A stretch of DNA of 48,494 nt, from contig DASYHY010000149.1 of the NCBI GenBank assembly GCA_036252795.1, forward strand, positions 1-48,494, written 5' to 3'. The translations under genes were made by a program, and so were the position numbers. The notes beneath the pieces are model-generated. The model had not been told where the DNA came from and made no database searches. It worked only from the letters and a program-made list of their open reading frames with translations. The DNA is from Aurantimonas sp036252795. Lineage in GTDB: Bacteria; Pseudomonadota; Alphaproteobacteria; Rhizobiales; Rhizobiaceae. Of this stretch, positions 17,824 to 30,007 are shown piece after piece (position 1 is the first letter of the stretch; each line of letters starts with the position of its first letter).

Positions 17824-19245
17824 TCAACCGCGGCTGCGTTGCTCGCTGTCGCCGAAGCTGAAATCCCCGAGCAGGCGTTCCATCTCTTCCTCCAGGGTCA
17901 GCTTGCGCGCCGGCTCAGCCGATGCCGGCGTCGGGGCGGCAGGTGGCGCCGCGCGGTCCGGCTCCGGCACGATGGTTCCGGCCCGTGTCTCCGGCGCAGG
18001 AGGCGGGGTCTCCTGCTCCGCTTCCGGATCGGGTGCGGCCACGGGAGCAGTCACGGCAGCCTGCCTCGCCGGACGGCTCTCTGCCTCAGCGTCGGCAGCG
18101 AAGGGCGCTTCGTTGCGGGAAAGCTCCGAATCGAGTTCGGCGGAGAGAAAGTCCTGGAGGCTGGGTTCCGGCTTCGGCGCGGCGGCCGCTGCATCGAAAA
18201 TCGGTTCCTCGCGCGCTGTCGTGGCGGAGCCGGCTGCAACGGCCGGTTCAGCCTTCGGCGGGGCGGGCGGGCGCTGTTCCGGCGCGCTGCCACGGTTCTG
18301 GATGGCCGTAGCGAAGCTGCGAACCGAGAGCGGCCGCCGTTCCGGCGGCGATTCCGTTTCTTTGTCCGGTGCGGGCGCGGGGGCGCGGTTGAGCCGGTCG
18401 CGGATCTCGGCCCGCTGACGCGCCATGTCCGGCGCCTGCGGTCGGGCATCGGGCATCGACAGTGACGGCTCGACCCGGCCGGCTTCCAGTGGCCGGGGAG
18501 GCGCCTTCTGTGCCGCGGGCGAAGGAGCCGCGGCGTCTTTCAGGCCCACGGCCGGCAGGGTGGGCGTCGCCATCGAACGCGGCTGCACCGGCTGCACCGA
18601 AGGAGCCGGGGGCTGGCCGCCATTGGTCCCCGCGCGATGCGGATCCTGCATCGGCGGCTTCGCCGCATGCACCGTGTCTGCGGAGTGGATGGGCGCGACC
18701 ACGGGCACGGGGGCTGGCGCGGCGACCGGGCTCGGCACCGGATCGGCTACAGCCTCCGCCGGCTCGCTCCGCTCCTCTTGGCGCGGCTCGTTGCGGGCCG
18801 GCATCGGCGCTTCTCGTGGGGGCGCTTCCCGTGTCGGCGCATGGCGCTCGGCGCCAGTCGGCGTCTCCCAGCGGCGAATCGCCGGTGCCTCGTCCGTATC
18901 CGCCATGCGGTCGAGCTGCGGTTCGTTCCGGGCACGCGCGGCCGCGGGAAGCCGGAGGATGTTGCCCTCCAGCAGCAGGTCCGTCTGGCCGCCGACCAGC
19001 ACGAGATGCTCGACCTCGTCGCGCCGCACCAGGATCAGCCGGCGCTTCTCGTCGATCCGCGCCACGTCCATGATCGCCAGGCGCGGTGCCCGCCCCTTGA
19101 AGCCGCCGCCGACGGCGCCGCCGAAGGCCTTCTTAGCGAGCATGATCACGACGATTGCCAGAAGGCATACGACCACCGCCACGAGCGCCACCCAGACGAT
19201 CGGCGCGAGGCTGTCCCCGACGATGTCGACAATCCACTGGGGCAT
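17824..19245 (-). CDS. fliO: FliO-like membrane protein with long disordered C-terminal tail
   Basis: A 473-residue protein. The ATG at 19245 follows AGGAG and starts just before a single membrane helix at about 13-37. Residues 50-105 match the FliO/MopB cytoplasmic domain (RLAIMDVARIDEKRRLILVR, then HLVLVGGQTDLLLEGNI). FliO assists assembly of the flagellar export gate protein FliP. The remaining 370 residues are Pro/Ala/Arg/Glu-rich and predicted disordered, which is far beyond the roughly 100-140 residues of classical FliO. No other flagellar gene is in the window, so the FliO name rests on the short domain. It is divergent from cckA, a pairing that fits cell-cycle control of motility in alphaproteobacteria. 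Confidence 0.65.
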   Translation of the reverse strand: MPQWIVDIVGDSLAPIVWVALVAVVVCLLAIVVIMLAKKAFGGAVGGGFKGRAPRLAIMDVARIDEKRRLILVRRDEVEHLVLVGGQTDLLLEGNILRLPAAARARNEPQLDRMADTDEAPAIRRWETPTGAERHAPTREAPPREAPMPARNEPRQEERSEPAEAVADPVPSPVAAPAPVPVVAPIHSADTVHAAKPPMQDPHRAGTNGGQPPAPSVQPVQPRSMATPTLPAVGLKDAAAPSPAAQKAPPRPLEAGRVEPSLSMPDARPQAPDMARQRAEIRDRLNRAPAPAPDKETESPPERRPLSVRSFATAIQNRGSAPEQRPPAPPKAEPAVAAGSATTAREEPIFDAAAAAPKPEPSLQDFLSAELDSELSRNEAPFAADAEAESRPARQAAVTAPVAAPDPEAEQETPPPAPETRAGTIVPEPDRAAPPAAPTPASAEPARKLTLEEEMERLLGDFSFGDSEQRSRG

Positions 19246-19500
19246 GGGCTGTGGCTCCTGCTGGCGGGAGGGCGACTGACGCGGGATGAGCGACGGCCGG
19301 GCCGGGTTGAACAGCATGGCCAAAGGTCAAGCATAAGGCCAGCTTGGCTGTTCATAGTGCGTCCTGGATCGCGCGCGAAGGTCGCCGCGGGCTTTTTCGC
19401 GATTGCGGCTCGAAGAAAAACCGTTCAAGCGACACCTCGCCTCGGTCTGTTTCTTGATTCGGTATCGCGCGCCGTAGACGGTGCAGCAGGCGAGGGAAGA

Positions 19501-22041
19501 ATGGACGGAGTGGCGATGGGAACGGTCGAAAAGCCTCTGATCGACCGGGCTGCGGCGGCTTCCGGCGTGCGCCGCCTGCTAATCCTCGGCGGCGGCCTGA
19601 TCCTCCTGGCGGCGCTGCTGGCGTTGTTCGGCCATGCCTATGGCGCGATCGCGCTGCTGGTCATCTTCGGCGCGCTGGCGATCGCCGGCATCGCCGCGAT
19701 CTTCGCCGCGGCTCTCGGCTTCGTGCAGTTCACCGGCCGAATCGCCGAGGGTGCGATCGCCAAGGATTTTCTCGACACGGCGCGCACCGGAACGCTCATC
19801 GTCGACCGGAAGGGCCGGATCATCTACGCCAACCGCGCCTATGGCGAAGCGACGGGGGCCGCGACCGCCAGCGCCGTGCGGACGCTCGAGCGGCTCCTGG
19901 CGCGAGAACCGGAAGCCTCCGAAGCAATCTATGCGCTGGCCAACCTGGCGCGGGAGAACCGCGCCGGGCACCGGGAATTCAGGCTGCCGCGAAGCCTGTC
20001 AGGCGGTGAAGCCGCGCCTGCCGCGCACTGGTACCGCGCCTCGGTCCGGCCGCTGGCGACAGCGAACGGTACGCTGCAGGCCTGGCAGATCCTCGACATC
20101 ACCGCCGACCGCCAGCACGAGGAAAGCTCCTTTCAGGACCTGCAGCACGCGATCGACTATCTCGACAAGGCGCCGGCGGGATTCTTCGCGGCCGATGCCG
20201 AGCACCGGATCGCCTATCTCAATGCCACGCTGGCCGGGTGGCTCGGAGTCGACCTCAGCGAGTTCAAGCCGTTCAGCCGCTCGATCCTCGAGTTCGTGCC
20301 CGAGGTCTCGCACGCGCTTCTTTCGCCGCGGATGAATTCCGGCGAGCCCGAGGCGCCGACGGTCATCGACCTCGACTTCGTCACCGAGCGGGGCCAGAGC
20401 CTGCCGGTCCGGCTGCTGCGCCGCAGCGCAGGGGGAGACGCCGCGGCGCCGGGCATCGTGCGCACACTGGTCCTGCATCGCGGCGTGGAGAACGAATCGG
20501 CCAATCCGCTGGAGGTCGCGGAGGCGCGGTTCACCCGCTTCTTCAACTCCTCGCCCATGGCGATCGCCGCGCTCGACGATCAGGGACGGGTGGTTCGCTC
20601 AAACGCCGCCTTCGGCCAGCTCTTCGGGCCAGAGGCCGCCGCGGGCGGCGCGCAGGTAGAGCGCAGCCTGCGGGAAGCAGGGCGCGAGGGGCTGCGCCAG
20701 GCGCTGGAAGCGGCGACGACCGGCCGCGCTGGCATTCCAGCCATCGACGCGGAGATCGAAAGGGACCCGCCGCGCTCGGTCAGGCTGTATATCAGCGCGG
20801 TGCCGCAGGCGGGCGGGGATGCCGACGAAGCCGCTATCCTCTACGGCGTCGACATTACCGAGCAGCGCGTGCTCGAGGACCAGTACGCCAAGAGCCAGAA
20901 GATGCAGGCGATCGGCAACCTTGCCGGTGGTATCGCCCACGACTTCAACAACGTCCTGACGATCATCACCGCCTCGGTCGACTTCCTCCTGCTCAACCAC
21001 CGCACCGGCGATCCGTCTTTCCAGGACCTCCTGCTGATCAAGCAGAGCGCCAATCGCGCCGCATCGCTGGTGCGCCAGCTGCTGGCCTATTCGCGCCGGC
21101 AGACGATGCGGCCGAAGATGCTCAGCCTGACCGACGTGATCGCCGACATGCATCTTCTCCTGAAGCGCGTCAGCGGCGACAACACCAAGCTGGAACGCCA
21201 TCACGAACGCGATCTGTGGCCGGTCATGGCCGATATCGGCCAGTTCGAGCAGGTGATCACCAATCTCGTGCAGAACGCCCGCGACGCGATGCCGGGCGGC
21301 GGAAAGATCACCATCTCGACGCGCAACGTGCCGGCCGGGGAAGCGCGGAGCTTCAGCTACAACGAGCTGACGGAAGGCGACTACGTGCTCGTCGAAGTCG
21401 CCGACACCGGGACCGGCATGCCGCCCGAGGTCGCGGAACGCATCTTCGAGCCGTTCTTCACGACCAAGGACATCGGCAAGGGGACCGGGCTCGGCCTCTC
21501 CATGGTGTACGGCATCGTCAAGCAGTCCGGCGGCTTCATCTTCGTGGAGTCCACGCAGGGCGAGGGCACGGCGTTCCGGATCTTCCTGCCGCGGCACATC
21601 CCGGCCCAGGTGGCGGCGATCAAGAGCGAGGTCGGCGTCCCCCCGACCAGCAACGCCAAGCTCGATCTTTCCGGCACGGCCTCGATCCTTCTCGTCGAGG
21701 ACGAGGACCATGTGCGCGCCGGCAACGTCCGGGCCCTGAAGATGCGCGGCTACGAGGTGCACGAGGCAGCCTCGGGCATCGAGGCGCTCGAAGTCATGGA
21801 AGAGCTCGACGGCCAAGTCGATCTCGTCGTCTCCGACGTGGTGATGCCCGAGATGGACGGACCGACGCTGCTGCGCGAGATGCGCCGGAAGCGTCCGGAC
21901 CTGAAGTTCATCTTCGTCTCGGGCTACGCCGAGGACGCCTTCGCCAAGAACCTGCCGGAGGGCGAGAAGTTCGGCTTCCTCGCCAAGCCGTTCTCGCTGC
22001 GCGATCTGGCCGTCTCGGTGAAGACGATGCTCGACGAATAG
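19501..22041 (+). CDS. cckA: Cell-cycle hybrid histidine kinase CckA
   Basis: An 846-residue hybrid kinase/phosphatase that feeds the ChpT phosphotransferase and thereby CtrA and CpdR. Two adjacent membrane helices lie at about 24-70. They are followed by three PAS-like regions beginning near residues 95, 225 and 343. The dimerisation helix (IGNLAGGIAHDFNNVL) carries His480. The ATPase domain has NLVQNARDAMP, VADTGTGMPPE and GTGLGLSMVYGI. The C-terminal receiver has phospho-acceptor Asp779 in SDVVMPEMDG and the Lys of AKPFSLRDL. It is longer than Caulobacter CckA (about 690 residues). The ATG at 19501 follows GAGGGAAGA. Upstream in-frame sequence back to 18637 is antisense to fliO and is not part of the gene. 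It ends 6 bp from the convergent psuG. Confidence 0.93.
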   Translation: MDGVAMGTVEKPLIDRAAAASGVRRLLILGGGLILLAALLALFGHAYGAIALLVIFGALAIAGIAAIFAAALGFVQFTGRIAEGAIAKDFLDTARTGTLIVDRKGRIIYANRAYGEATGAATASAVRTLERLLAREPEASEAIYALANLARENRAGHREFRLPRSLSGGEAAPAAHWYRASVRPLATANGTLQAWQILDITADRQHEESSFQDLQHAIDYLDKAPAGFFAADAEHRIAYLNATLAGWLGVDLSEFKPFSRSILEFVPEVSHALLSPRMNSGEPEAPTVIDLDFVTERGQSLPVRLLRRSAGGDAAAPGIVRTLVLHRGVENESANPLEVAEARFTRFFNSSPMAIAALDDQGRVVRSNAAFGQLFGPEAAAGGAQVERSLREAGREGLRQALEAATTGRAGIPAIDAEIERDPPRSVRLYISAVPQAGGDADEAAILYGVDITEQRVLEDQYAKSQKMQAIGNLAGGIAHDFNNVLTIITASVDFLLLNHRTGDPSFQDLLLIKQSANRAASLVRQLLAYSRRQTMRPKMLSLTDVIADMHLLLKRVSGDNTKLERHHERDLWPVMADIGQFEQVITNLVQNARDAMPGGGKITISTRNVPAGEARSFSYNELTEGDYVLVEVADTGTGMPPEVAERIFEPFFTTKDIGKGTGLGLSMVYGIVKQSGGFIFVESTQGEGTAFRIFLPRHIPAQVAAIKSEVGVPPTSNAKLDLSGTASILLVEDEDHVRAGNVRALKMRGYEVHEAASGIEALEVMEELDGQVDLVVSDVVMPEMDGPTLLREMRRKRPDLKFIFVSGYAEDAFAKNLPEGEKFGFLAKPFSLRDLAVSVKTMLDE

Positions 22042-22047
22042 CGGTGG

Positions 22048-22962
22048 TCAGCCGCGCAGGGCGACGGCGATCCGCGCGGCGAGGCGGGCATTGTTCTCGA
22101 CCAGCGCGATGTTCGCGGTCAACGAGCGGCCTTCGCTGAGTTCGAACATGCGCTGCAGCAGGAATGGCGTCACCGCTTTGCCGGCGATACCCTGCGTCTG
22201 CGCATCGGCGAGGGCCGTGTCGATCCAGGCCTCTACTGCGGCTTGCGGCAGGGCGTCAGCCTCCGGCACCGGGTTGGCGATGAGCATGCCGCCGTCGATG
22301 CCGAGCGCCCGGCGTGTCGCCTGGAACGTGGCGATCTCCTGCGGCGTATCGAGCCGCAGGGGGGCCGGGATGCCGGAGCCGCGGGACCAGAAGGCCGGCA
22401 GTTCGCTCGCGCCATGGCAGACGACGGGAACGCCCCTGGTTTCCAGCACCTCATAGGTCTTCTTCAGATCCAGAATCGCCTTCGCCCCGGCGCATACGAC
22501 CAGCACGGGCGTGCGCGCCAGTTCCTCGAGATCCGCCGAGATGTCGAAGCTCGTCTCGGCCCCGCGATGCACGCCGCCGATGCCGCCCGTTGCGAACACC
22601 TGGATGCCGGCACTGGCGGCGGCGATCATCGTCGCGGCCACCGTTGTCGCACCGGTCCGGCCGAACGCGACGGCAAAGGCGAGGTCCGCGCGCGACAGCT
22701 TCATCGCGTCGCGCACCGTCGCAAGGGCCTCCAGTTCGCCTGCCGTCAGGCCAATGCGGAGGCGGCCATCGAGCACGGCGATGGTCGCCGGGACAGCGGA
22801 TTCCTCGCGGATGATCGCCTCGACCCGGCGCGCCATGGCCAGGTTCTGCGGGTACGGCATGCCGTGCGTGACGATCGTCGATTCGAGCGCCACCAGCGGT
22901 TGGCCGGCCTCGATCGCGGCGGCTACTTCGTCGGAAAAGCCGAGTTCGACGGAATGAACCAT
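22048..22962 (-). CDS. psuG: Pseudouridine-5'-phosphate glycosidase
   Basis: A 304-residue enzyme that splits pseudouridine 5'-phosphate into uracil and ribose 5-phosphate. Family landmarks are VALESTIVTHGMPYPQN at the N-terminus, the catalytic-lysine region, VFATGGIGGVHRGAE, VVCAGAKAILDL and the C-terminal NIALVENNARLAARIA. The ATG at 22962 overlaps the psuK stop by one base (TGATG), which indicates coupling. With psuK it forms a two-gene unit for pseudouridine salvage or breakdown. Confidence 0.93.
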   Translation of the reverse strand: MVHSVELGFSDEVAAAIEAGQPLVALESTIVTHGMPYPQNLAMARRVEAIIREESAVPATIAVLDGRLRIGLTAGELEALATVRDAMKLSRADLAFAVAFGRTGATTVAATMIAAASAGIQVFATGGIGGVHRGAETSFDISADLEELARTPVLVVCAGAKAILDLKKTYEVLETRGVPVVCHGASELPAFWSRGSGIPAPLRLDTPQEIATFQATRRALGIDGGMLIANPVPEADALPQAAVEAWIDTALADAQTQGIAGKAVTPFLLQRMFELSEGRSLTANIALVENNARLAARIAVALRG

Positions 22963-23924
22963 CAGGAAGTCCTTAGTTGCGTGCGAGGTGCCGGCATGCC
23001 GGCCACGCATTCCTCGATCAGTCGGGCCATGTCGGGCGGCGGAAAGCTCGGGGCGGCGATGCGCAGCGACGAGGCTGCGATGCCATCGCGCACGCAATCT
23101 ACCCAGGAGCGGCCGGACCAGAGCCCGACCAGCGCAACCGCCGCCAGCGTGTCGCCCGCTCCAGTGACGTCCCGCGGCACGACCGTCGGCGGCTGCTGGA
23201 AGTGCACCGTCTCCCCCTCGACGATCGCGACCTCTCGCGGGCCGTCGGTGATGACCGCGCGGTCCACCCCGATTTCGGCGAGGAGTTCCGCCAGGAGCAG
23301 GAGGCTCGTCGCCGCCGTCGCTTCCACGAGACTGGCCGCCTCCGCGCGCGACAGGAAGAGAGCCGTCAGCGCCGGCAGGATATCGGCTAGCCGGCTTACC
23401 TTGGCGGGCGAGACCCCGACCGCGACGATCGGCCGGTCACCGGCGGAAGCCGCCAGCAGCGCCAGAGACGCGGAAGGCAGGTTGGCGTCGACGAGCAGGG
23501 CGTCCGCCCGTGCCATTGCCGCGCGAACGTGCTTTCGCTCGAAGATCCGCGGCACCAGCCTGTCGTAGAGGGCCATGTCGGCGATGCCGGCGACGAGTTC
23601 GCTGCGGTCGTCCAGGACCGCGGTATAATTGGGCGTCCGGCGATCCAGCCAGGTGACGCTGCCGTCGTTGAAGCCGAGGTCGGCAAGGACATGGGCGATG
23701 CGCTGACCATCGGCATCGCCGCCACGCGCTCCCAGGAAGGACACGGGACAGCCGAGCCCGTGCAGCGCCGTGGCCGCGTTGAATGCCGCGCCGCCCGGCA
23801 CGTCGACGAGCTGCCCCGGATTGGAGGCACCCGCGGTGAACGGCGCGAGCGAGCGGGCCCGGCGGTCGATATGGCCGGCGCCGGTGACGAAGACGCTGGG
23901 GCGCGGCGCGAGAGGCGGCTTCAT
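22962..23924 (-). CDS. psuK: PfkB-family sugar kinase, probable pseudouridine kinase
   Basis: A 320-residue ribokinase-fold enzyme. The N-terminal VTGAGHIDRRA, the GGAAFNAATALHGLG substrate motif and the C-terminal PfkB signature DVTGAGDTLAA with catalytic base Asp258 are present. Coupling to psuG identifies the likely substrate as pseudouridine, whose 5'-phosphate PsuG then cleaves. Some fused or adjacent PfkB-PsuG pairs have been labelled only as carbohydrate kinases, so the substrate is inferred from the neighbour. AAGGA lies just before the ATG at 23924. The gene is divergent from recA. Confidence 0.85.
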   Translation of the reverse strand: MKPPLAPRPSVFVTGAGHIDRRARSLAPFTAGASNPGQLVDVPGGAAFNAATALHGLGCPVSFLGARGGDADGQRIAHVLADLGFNDGSVTWLDRRTPNYTAVLDDRSELVAGIADMALYDRLVPRIFERKHVRAAMARADALLVDANLPSASLALLAASAGDRPIVAVGVSPAKVSRLADILPALTALFLSRAEAASLVEATAATSLLLLAELLAEIGVDRAVITDGPREVAIVEGETVHFQQPPTVVPRDVTGAGDTLAAVALVGLWSGRSWVDCVRDGIAASSLRIAAPSFPPPDMARLIEECVAGMPAPRTQLRTS

Positions 23925-23979
23925 GATTCCTTAAGCCCTCTTTTCAGCGGACGGCGATTCGGCAGCATTCCGCAAACTG

Positions 23980-23994
23980 GAACATAACATGAAT
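23980..23994 (+). promoter_or_regulatory. Possible upstream LexA half-match box in the recA control region
   Basis: GAAC-N7-GAAT, one base from the alphaproteobacterial SOS box GAAC-N7-GAAC. It lies just upstream of the recA -35 element, 32 bases from a better placed box. Confidence 0.35.
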
Positions 23995-24000
23995 ATCCAC

Positions 24001-24029
24001 TTGTCCGGCGGGAACAAAAAGAGTACAGG
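24001..24029 (+). promoter_or_regulatory. recA promoter with embedded LexA/SOS box
   Basis: TTGTCC (24001-24006) and TACAGG (24024-24029) are 17 bases apart. Between and over them lies GAAC-AAAAAGA-GTAC (24012-24026), a one-mismatch version of the alphaproteobacterial LexA site GAAC-N7-GAAC. A repressor bound there would cover the spacer and the -10 element. Confidence 0.6.
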
Positions 24030-24083
24030 AAGCTCTAGCCGACATTGCACCCCGGTCCAACGCGTGAAATAAGGTCCGTCTCC

Positions 24084-25160
<1,077 letters not shown>

Positions 25161-25322
25161 TGCGGCAGGACCCGCCGGCGGTTCGTGCGCCCGGCGGCTT
25201 CCTCCGCCCCTGACTGATAGACACCGGTTTGCGGCCTCTGTACAAAGCGCCCTTCGGCTGGCGCGGCTGGCGTCTCGCGATGCTGCCCGCCAACTTTTTC
25301 GCAAGTGCTTCGAAGGTCGGTC

Positions 25323-27992
<2,670 letters not shown>

Positions 27993-28005
27993 GCCGGACA
28001 TGCAA

Positions 28006-28030
28006 AACGCCGGCCCGACGGGCCGGCGTT
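28006..28030 (-). terminator. Intrinsic terminator between alaS and the acidic periplasmic gene
   Basis: An 11-bp GC-rich perfect stem (AACGCCGGCCC / GGGCCGGCGTT) with a 3-base loop between two convergent genes. Read on the minus strand it is followed by TTGC after GCGTT, giving a TTTT run. On the plus strand CTCGAATT follows. It probably serves both genes. Confidence 0.7.
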
Positions 28031-28059
28031 CTCGAATTGGTTAAGCTGGGATGGGACGG

Positions 28060-28434
28060 TCAGTCCTCGTAGACGGTCATGCCCGCGACGGCCGCAGCGT
28101 CGAGCGACAGCGTCAGGCGGTCGTTCTGCATCGAGAAATGCTCGAGCGGGATGACGCGATCTTCGCTGCCATAGGCATCGACGTCGAACTCCACGACCAG
28201 ACCCGTCGGCGTCATGGCGTCGGTGCCGACGACTTCCTCGACTTCGCCAACCTCCGTGCCGGCCGCGTCGAAGACGTCGGCGTCGTCGACATCGTCGGCT
28301 TCCATGTTGAGAGCGGCGATCATCGCGTCGTCGTCGACCTCGACCAGCGTCGCGGTCTGGGCCAATGCGGAGCCGGCGAGAAGGCTCGCCGAGAGAAGCG
28401 CTGCGTGAAAAGTCTTGTTGATGAAAACGGTCAT
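28060..28434 (-). CDS. Small acidic exported protein, PRC-barrel-like
   Basis: A 124-residue protein. The ATG at 28434 follows CAGGAGA and gives a Sec signal peptide ending GSALAQ. The mature chain is very acidic (DDDAM, EADDVDDADVFD, EVEEVVG). It contains VFDAAGTEVGEVEEVV followed by a beta-rich stretch with VIPLEHF, the pattern of PRC-barrel domains, in which a G-x-x-[VI]-G-x-[VI] turn precedes the barrel. PRC-barrel domains bind partner proteins, but the partner here is unknown. It is located between alaS and icd, with its own terminator. Confidence 0.7.
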   Translation of the reverse strand: MTVFINKTFHAALLSASLLAGSALAQTATLVEVDDDAMIAALNMEADDVDDADVFDAAGTEVGEVEEVVGTDAMTPTGLVVEFDVDAYGSEDRVIPLEHFSMQNDRLTLSLDAAAVAGMTVYED

Positions 28435-28547
28435 ACGGATTCTCCTGTGTTTAGCGGAGAAAATGTCCGGATAAGCCGAAAGTTGCATGATCGGGCGTAG
28501 AGCGTTTGCTCGACGGTCTCGCTGTCGGCTGCGGCCGAACATGAAAA

Positions 28548-28568
28548 CGCCCGGCCGTGGGCCGGGCG
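28548..28568 (-). terminator. Intrinsic terminator of icd
   Basis: A 9-bp stem (CGCCCGGCC / GGCCGGGCG) with a 3-base loop, 32 bp after the icd stop. On the minus strand it is followed by TTTTCAT. Confidence 0.75.
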
Positions 28569-28599
28569 CGATCTGTCTGCTTCCGGTCGGCGGGGACCC

Positions 28600-29811
28600 T
28601 TATGCCATCGCCTTCTGCAGGTTCTCGTCGACCTTGTCGAGGAAACCGGTGGTCGAAAGCCATGGCTGGTCCGGGCCGATGAGCAGCGCCAGGTCCTTGG
28701 TCATGTGGCCGCTTTCGACGGTTGCGATGCAAACGCGCTCGAGCGTGTCGGCGAAGTCCTTCAACGCGGTGTTGTCGTCGAGCTTCGCCCGGTGGGCGAG
28801 GCCGCGGGTCCAGGCGAAGATCGAGGCGATCGAGTTGGTCGAGGTCTGCTCGCCGCGCTGATGCTGGCGATAGTGGCGCGTGACCGTGCCGTGCGCGGCC
28901 TCCGCCTCGACGGTCCGGCCATCCGGCGTCATCAGCACCGACGTCATCAGGCCGAGCGAACCGAAGCCCTGCGCGACCGTGTCCGACTGCACGTCGCCGT
29001 CGTAGTTCTTGCACGCCCAGACGTAGCCGCCCGACCATTTCAGGTTCGAGGCGACCATGTCGTCGATCAGGCGGTGCTCGTAGATGATGCGGGCTTCCTT
29101 GAACTTCTCCTCGAACTCCGTCTCGTAGACCTCCTGGAAGATGTCCTTGAAGCGGCCGTCATAGACCTTGAGGATGGTGTTCTTGGTCGAGAGGTAGACC
29201 GGATAGCCGCGCTGCAGGCCGTAGTTCAGCGAGGCGCGCGCGAAGTCCCGGATCGAATCGTCGAGGTTGTACATCGCCATTGCGACGCCCGAGGCGGGCG
29301 CGTCGTACACCTCGTGCTCGATCGTCTCGCCGTCCTCGCCGACGAACTTGATCGTCAGCTTGCCCTTGCCGGGGAAGCGGAAATCGGTGGCGCGATACTG
29401 GTCGCCAAAGGCATGGCGGCCAACGATGACCGGCTTGGTCCAGCCGGGGACGAGGCGGGGAACGTTCTTGCAGATGATCGGCTCGCGGAAGATGACGCCG
29501 CCGAGGATGTTGCGGATCGTGCCGTTGGGCGAGCGCCACATCTTCTTCAGGCCGAATTCCTCGACCCGGTCCTCGTCGGGCGTGATGGTCGCGCATTTGA
29601 CGCCGACGCCGTGCTTCTTGATGGCGTTGGCCGCGTCGACGGTGACCTGGTCGCCGGTTGCGTCGCGGTTCTCGACGCCGAGGTCGTAATATTCGAGGTC
29701 GATGTCCAGATAGGGGTGGACCAGCTTGTCCTTGATGAACTGCCAGATGATGCGGGTCATCTCGTCGCCGTCCAGTTCCACGACCGGATTGTCGACCTTG
29801 ATCTTTGCCAT
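28600..29811 (-). CDS. icd: NADP-dependent isocitrate dehydrogenase
   Basis: A 403-residue enzyme of the dimeric eukaryotic-like subfamily that oxidises isocitrate to 2-oxoglutarate in the TCA cycle. Visible landmarks are NPVVELDGDEMTRIIW at the N-terminus, KCATITPDE, the substrate-binding RSPNGTIRNILGG, DDMVA with metal-binding aspartates, and EAAHGTVTRHYR. The ATG at 29811 follows GAGGAAGA. An upstream in-frame reading to 29946 is rejected because it adds non-conserved residues. It stands alone between terminators and its own promoter. Confidence 0.96.
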   Translation of the reverse strand: MAKIKVDNPVVELDGDEMTRIIWQFIKDKLVHPYLDIDLEYYDLGVENRDATGDQVTVDAANAIKKHGVGVKCATITPDEDRVEEFGLKKMWRSPNGTIRNILGGVIFREPIICKNVPRLVPGWTKPVIVGRHAFGDQYRATDFRFPGKGKLTIKFVGEDGETIEHEVYDAPASGVAMAMYNLDDSIRDFARASLNYGLQRGYPVYLSTKNTILKVYDGRFKDIFQEVYETEFEEKFKEARIIYEHRLIDDMVASNLKWSGGYVWACKNYDGDVQSDTVAQGFGSLGLMTSVLMTPDGRTVEAEAAHGTVTRHYRQHQRGEQTSTNSIASIFAWTRGLAHRAKLDDNTALKDFADTLERVCIATVESGHMTKDLALLIGPDQPWLSTTGFLDKVDENLQKAMA

Positions 29812-29892
29812 CGGTGTCTTCCTCAGAACGAATATGCGGCCATCTGGACGCTTGACAGCCGGGTGCGACCTGCTCCCCGACGCTTGCTGCGC

Positions 29893-29920
29893 CCTATAAC
29901 ACCGGTATCGGTGGAGGCAA
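29893..29920 (-). promoter_or_regulatory. Putative icd promoter
   Basis: On the minus strand, TTGCCT (29920-29915) and TATAGG (29898-29893) are 16 bases apart, about 80 bases before the icd start. Confidence 0.45.
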
Positions 29921-30007
29921 AGCAGAGCCGCCCTATCCTCGGCCACCCGGGCTCACCTCGCGCGCAAACGCCGACGCGCCACCGCATTTCTCCCGAAGGA
30001 GGCTGTC

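Noticed and set aside
18637..19500. N-terminal extension of cckA by 288 residues
   Set aside because: The extension is antisense to the fliO-like gene and has no conserved features. The ATG at 19501 has a good ribosome-binding site and directly precedes the membrane helices.
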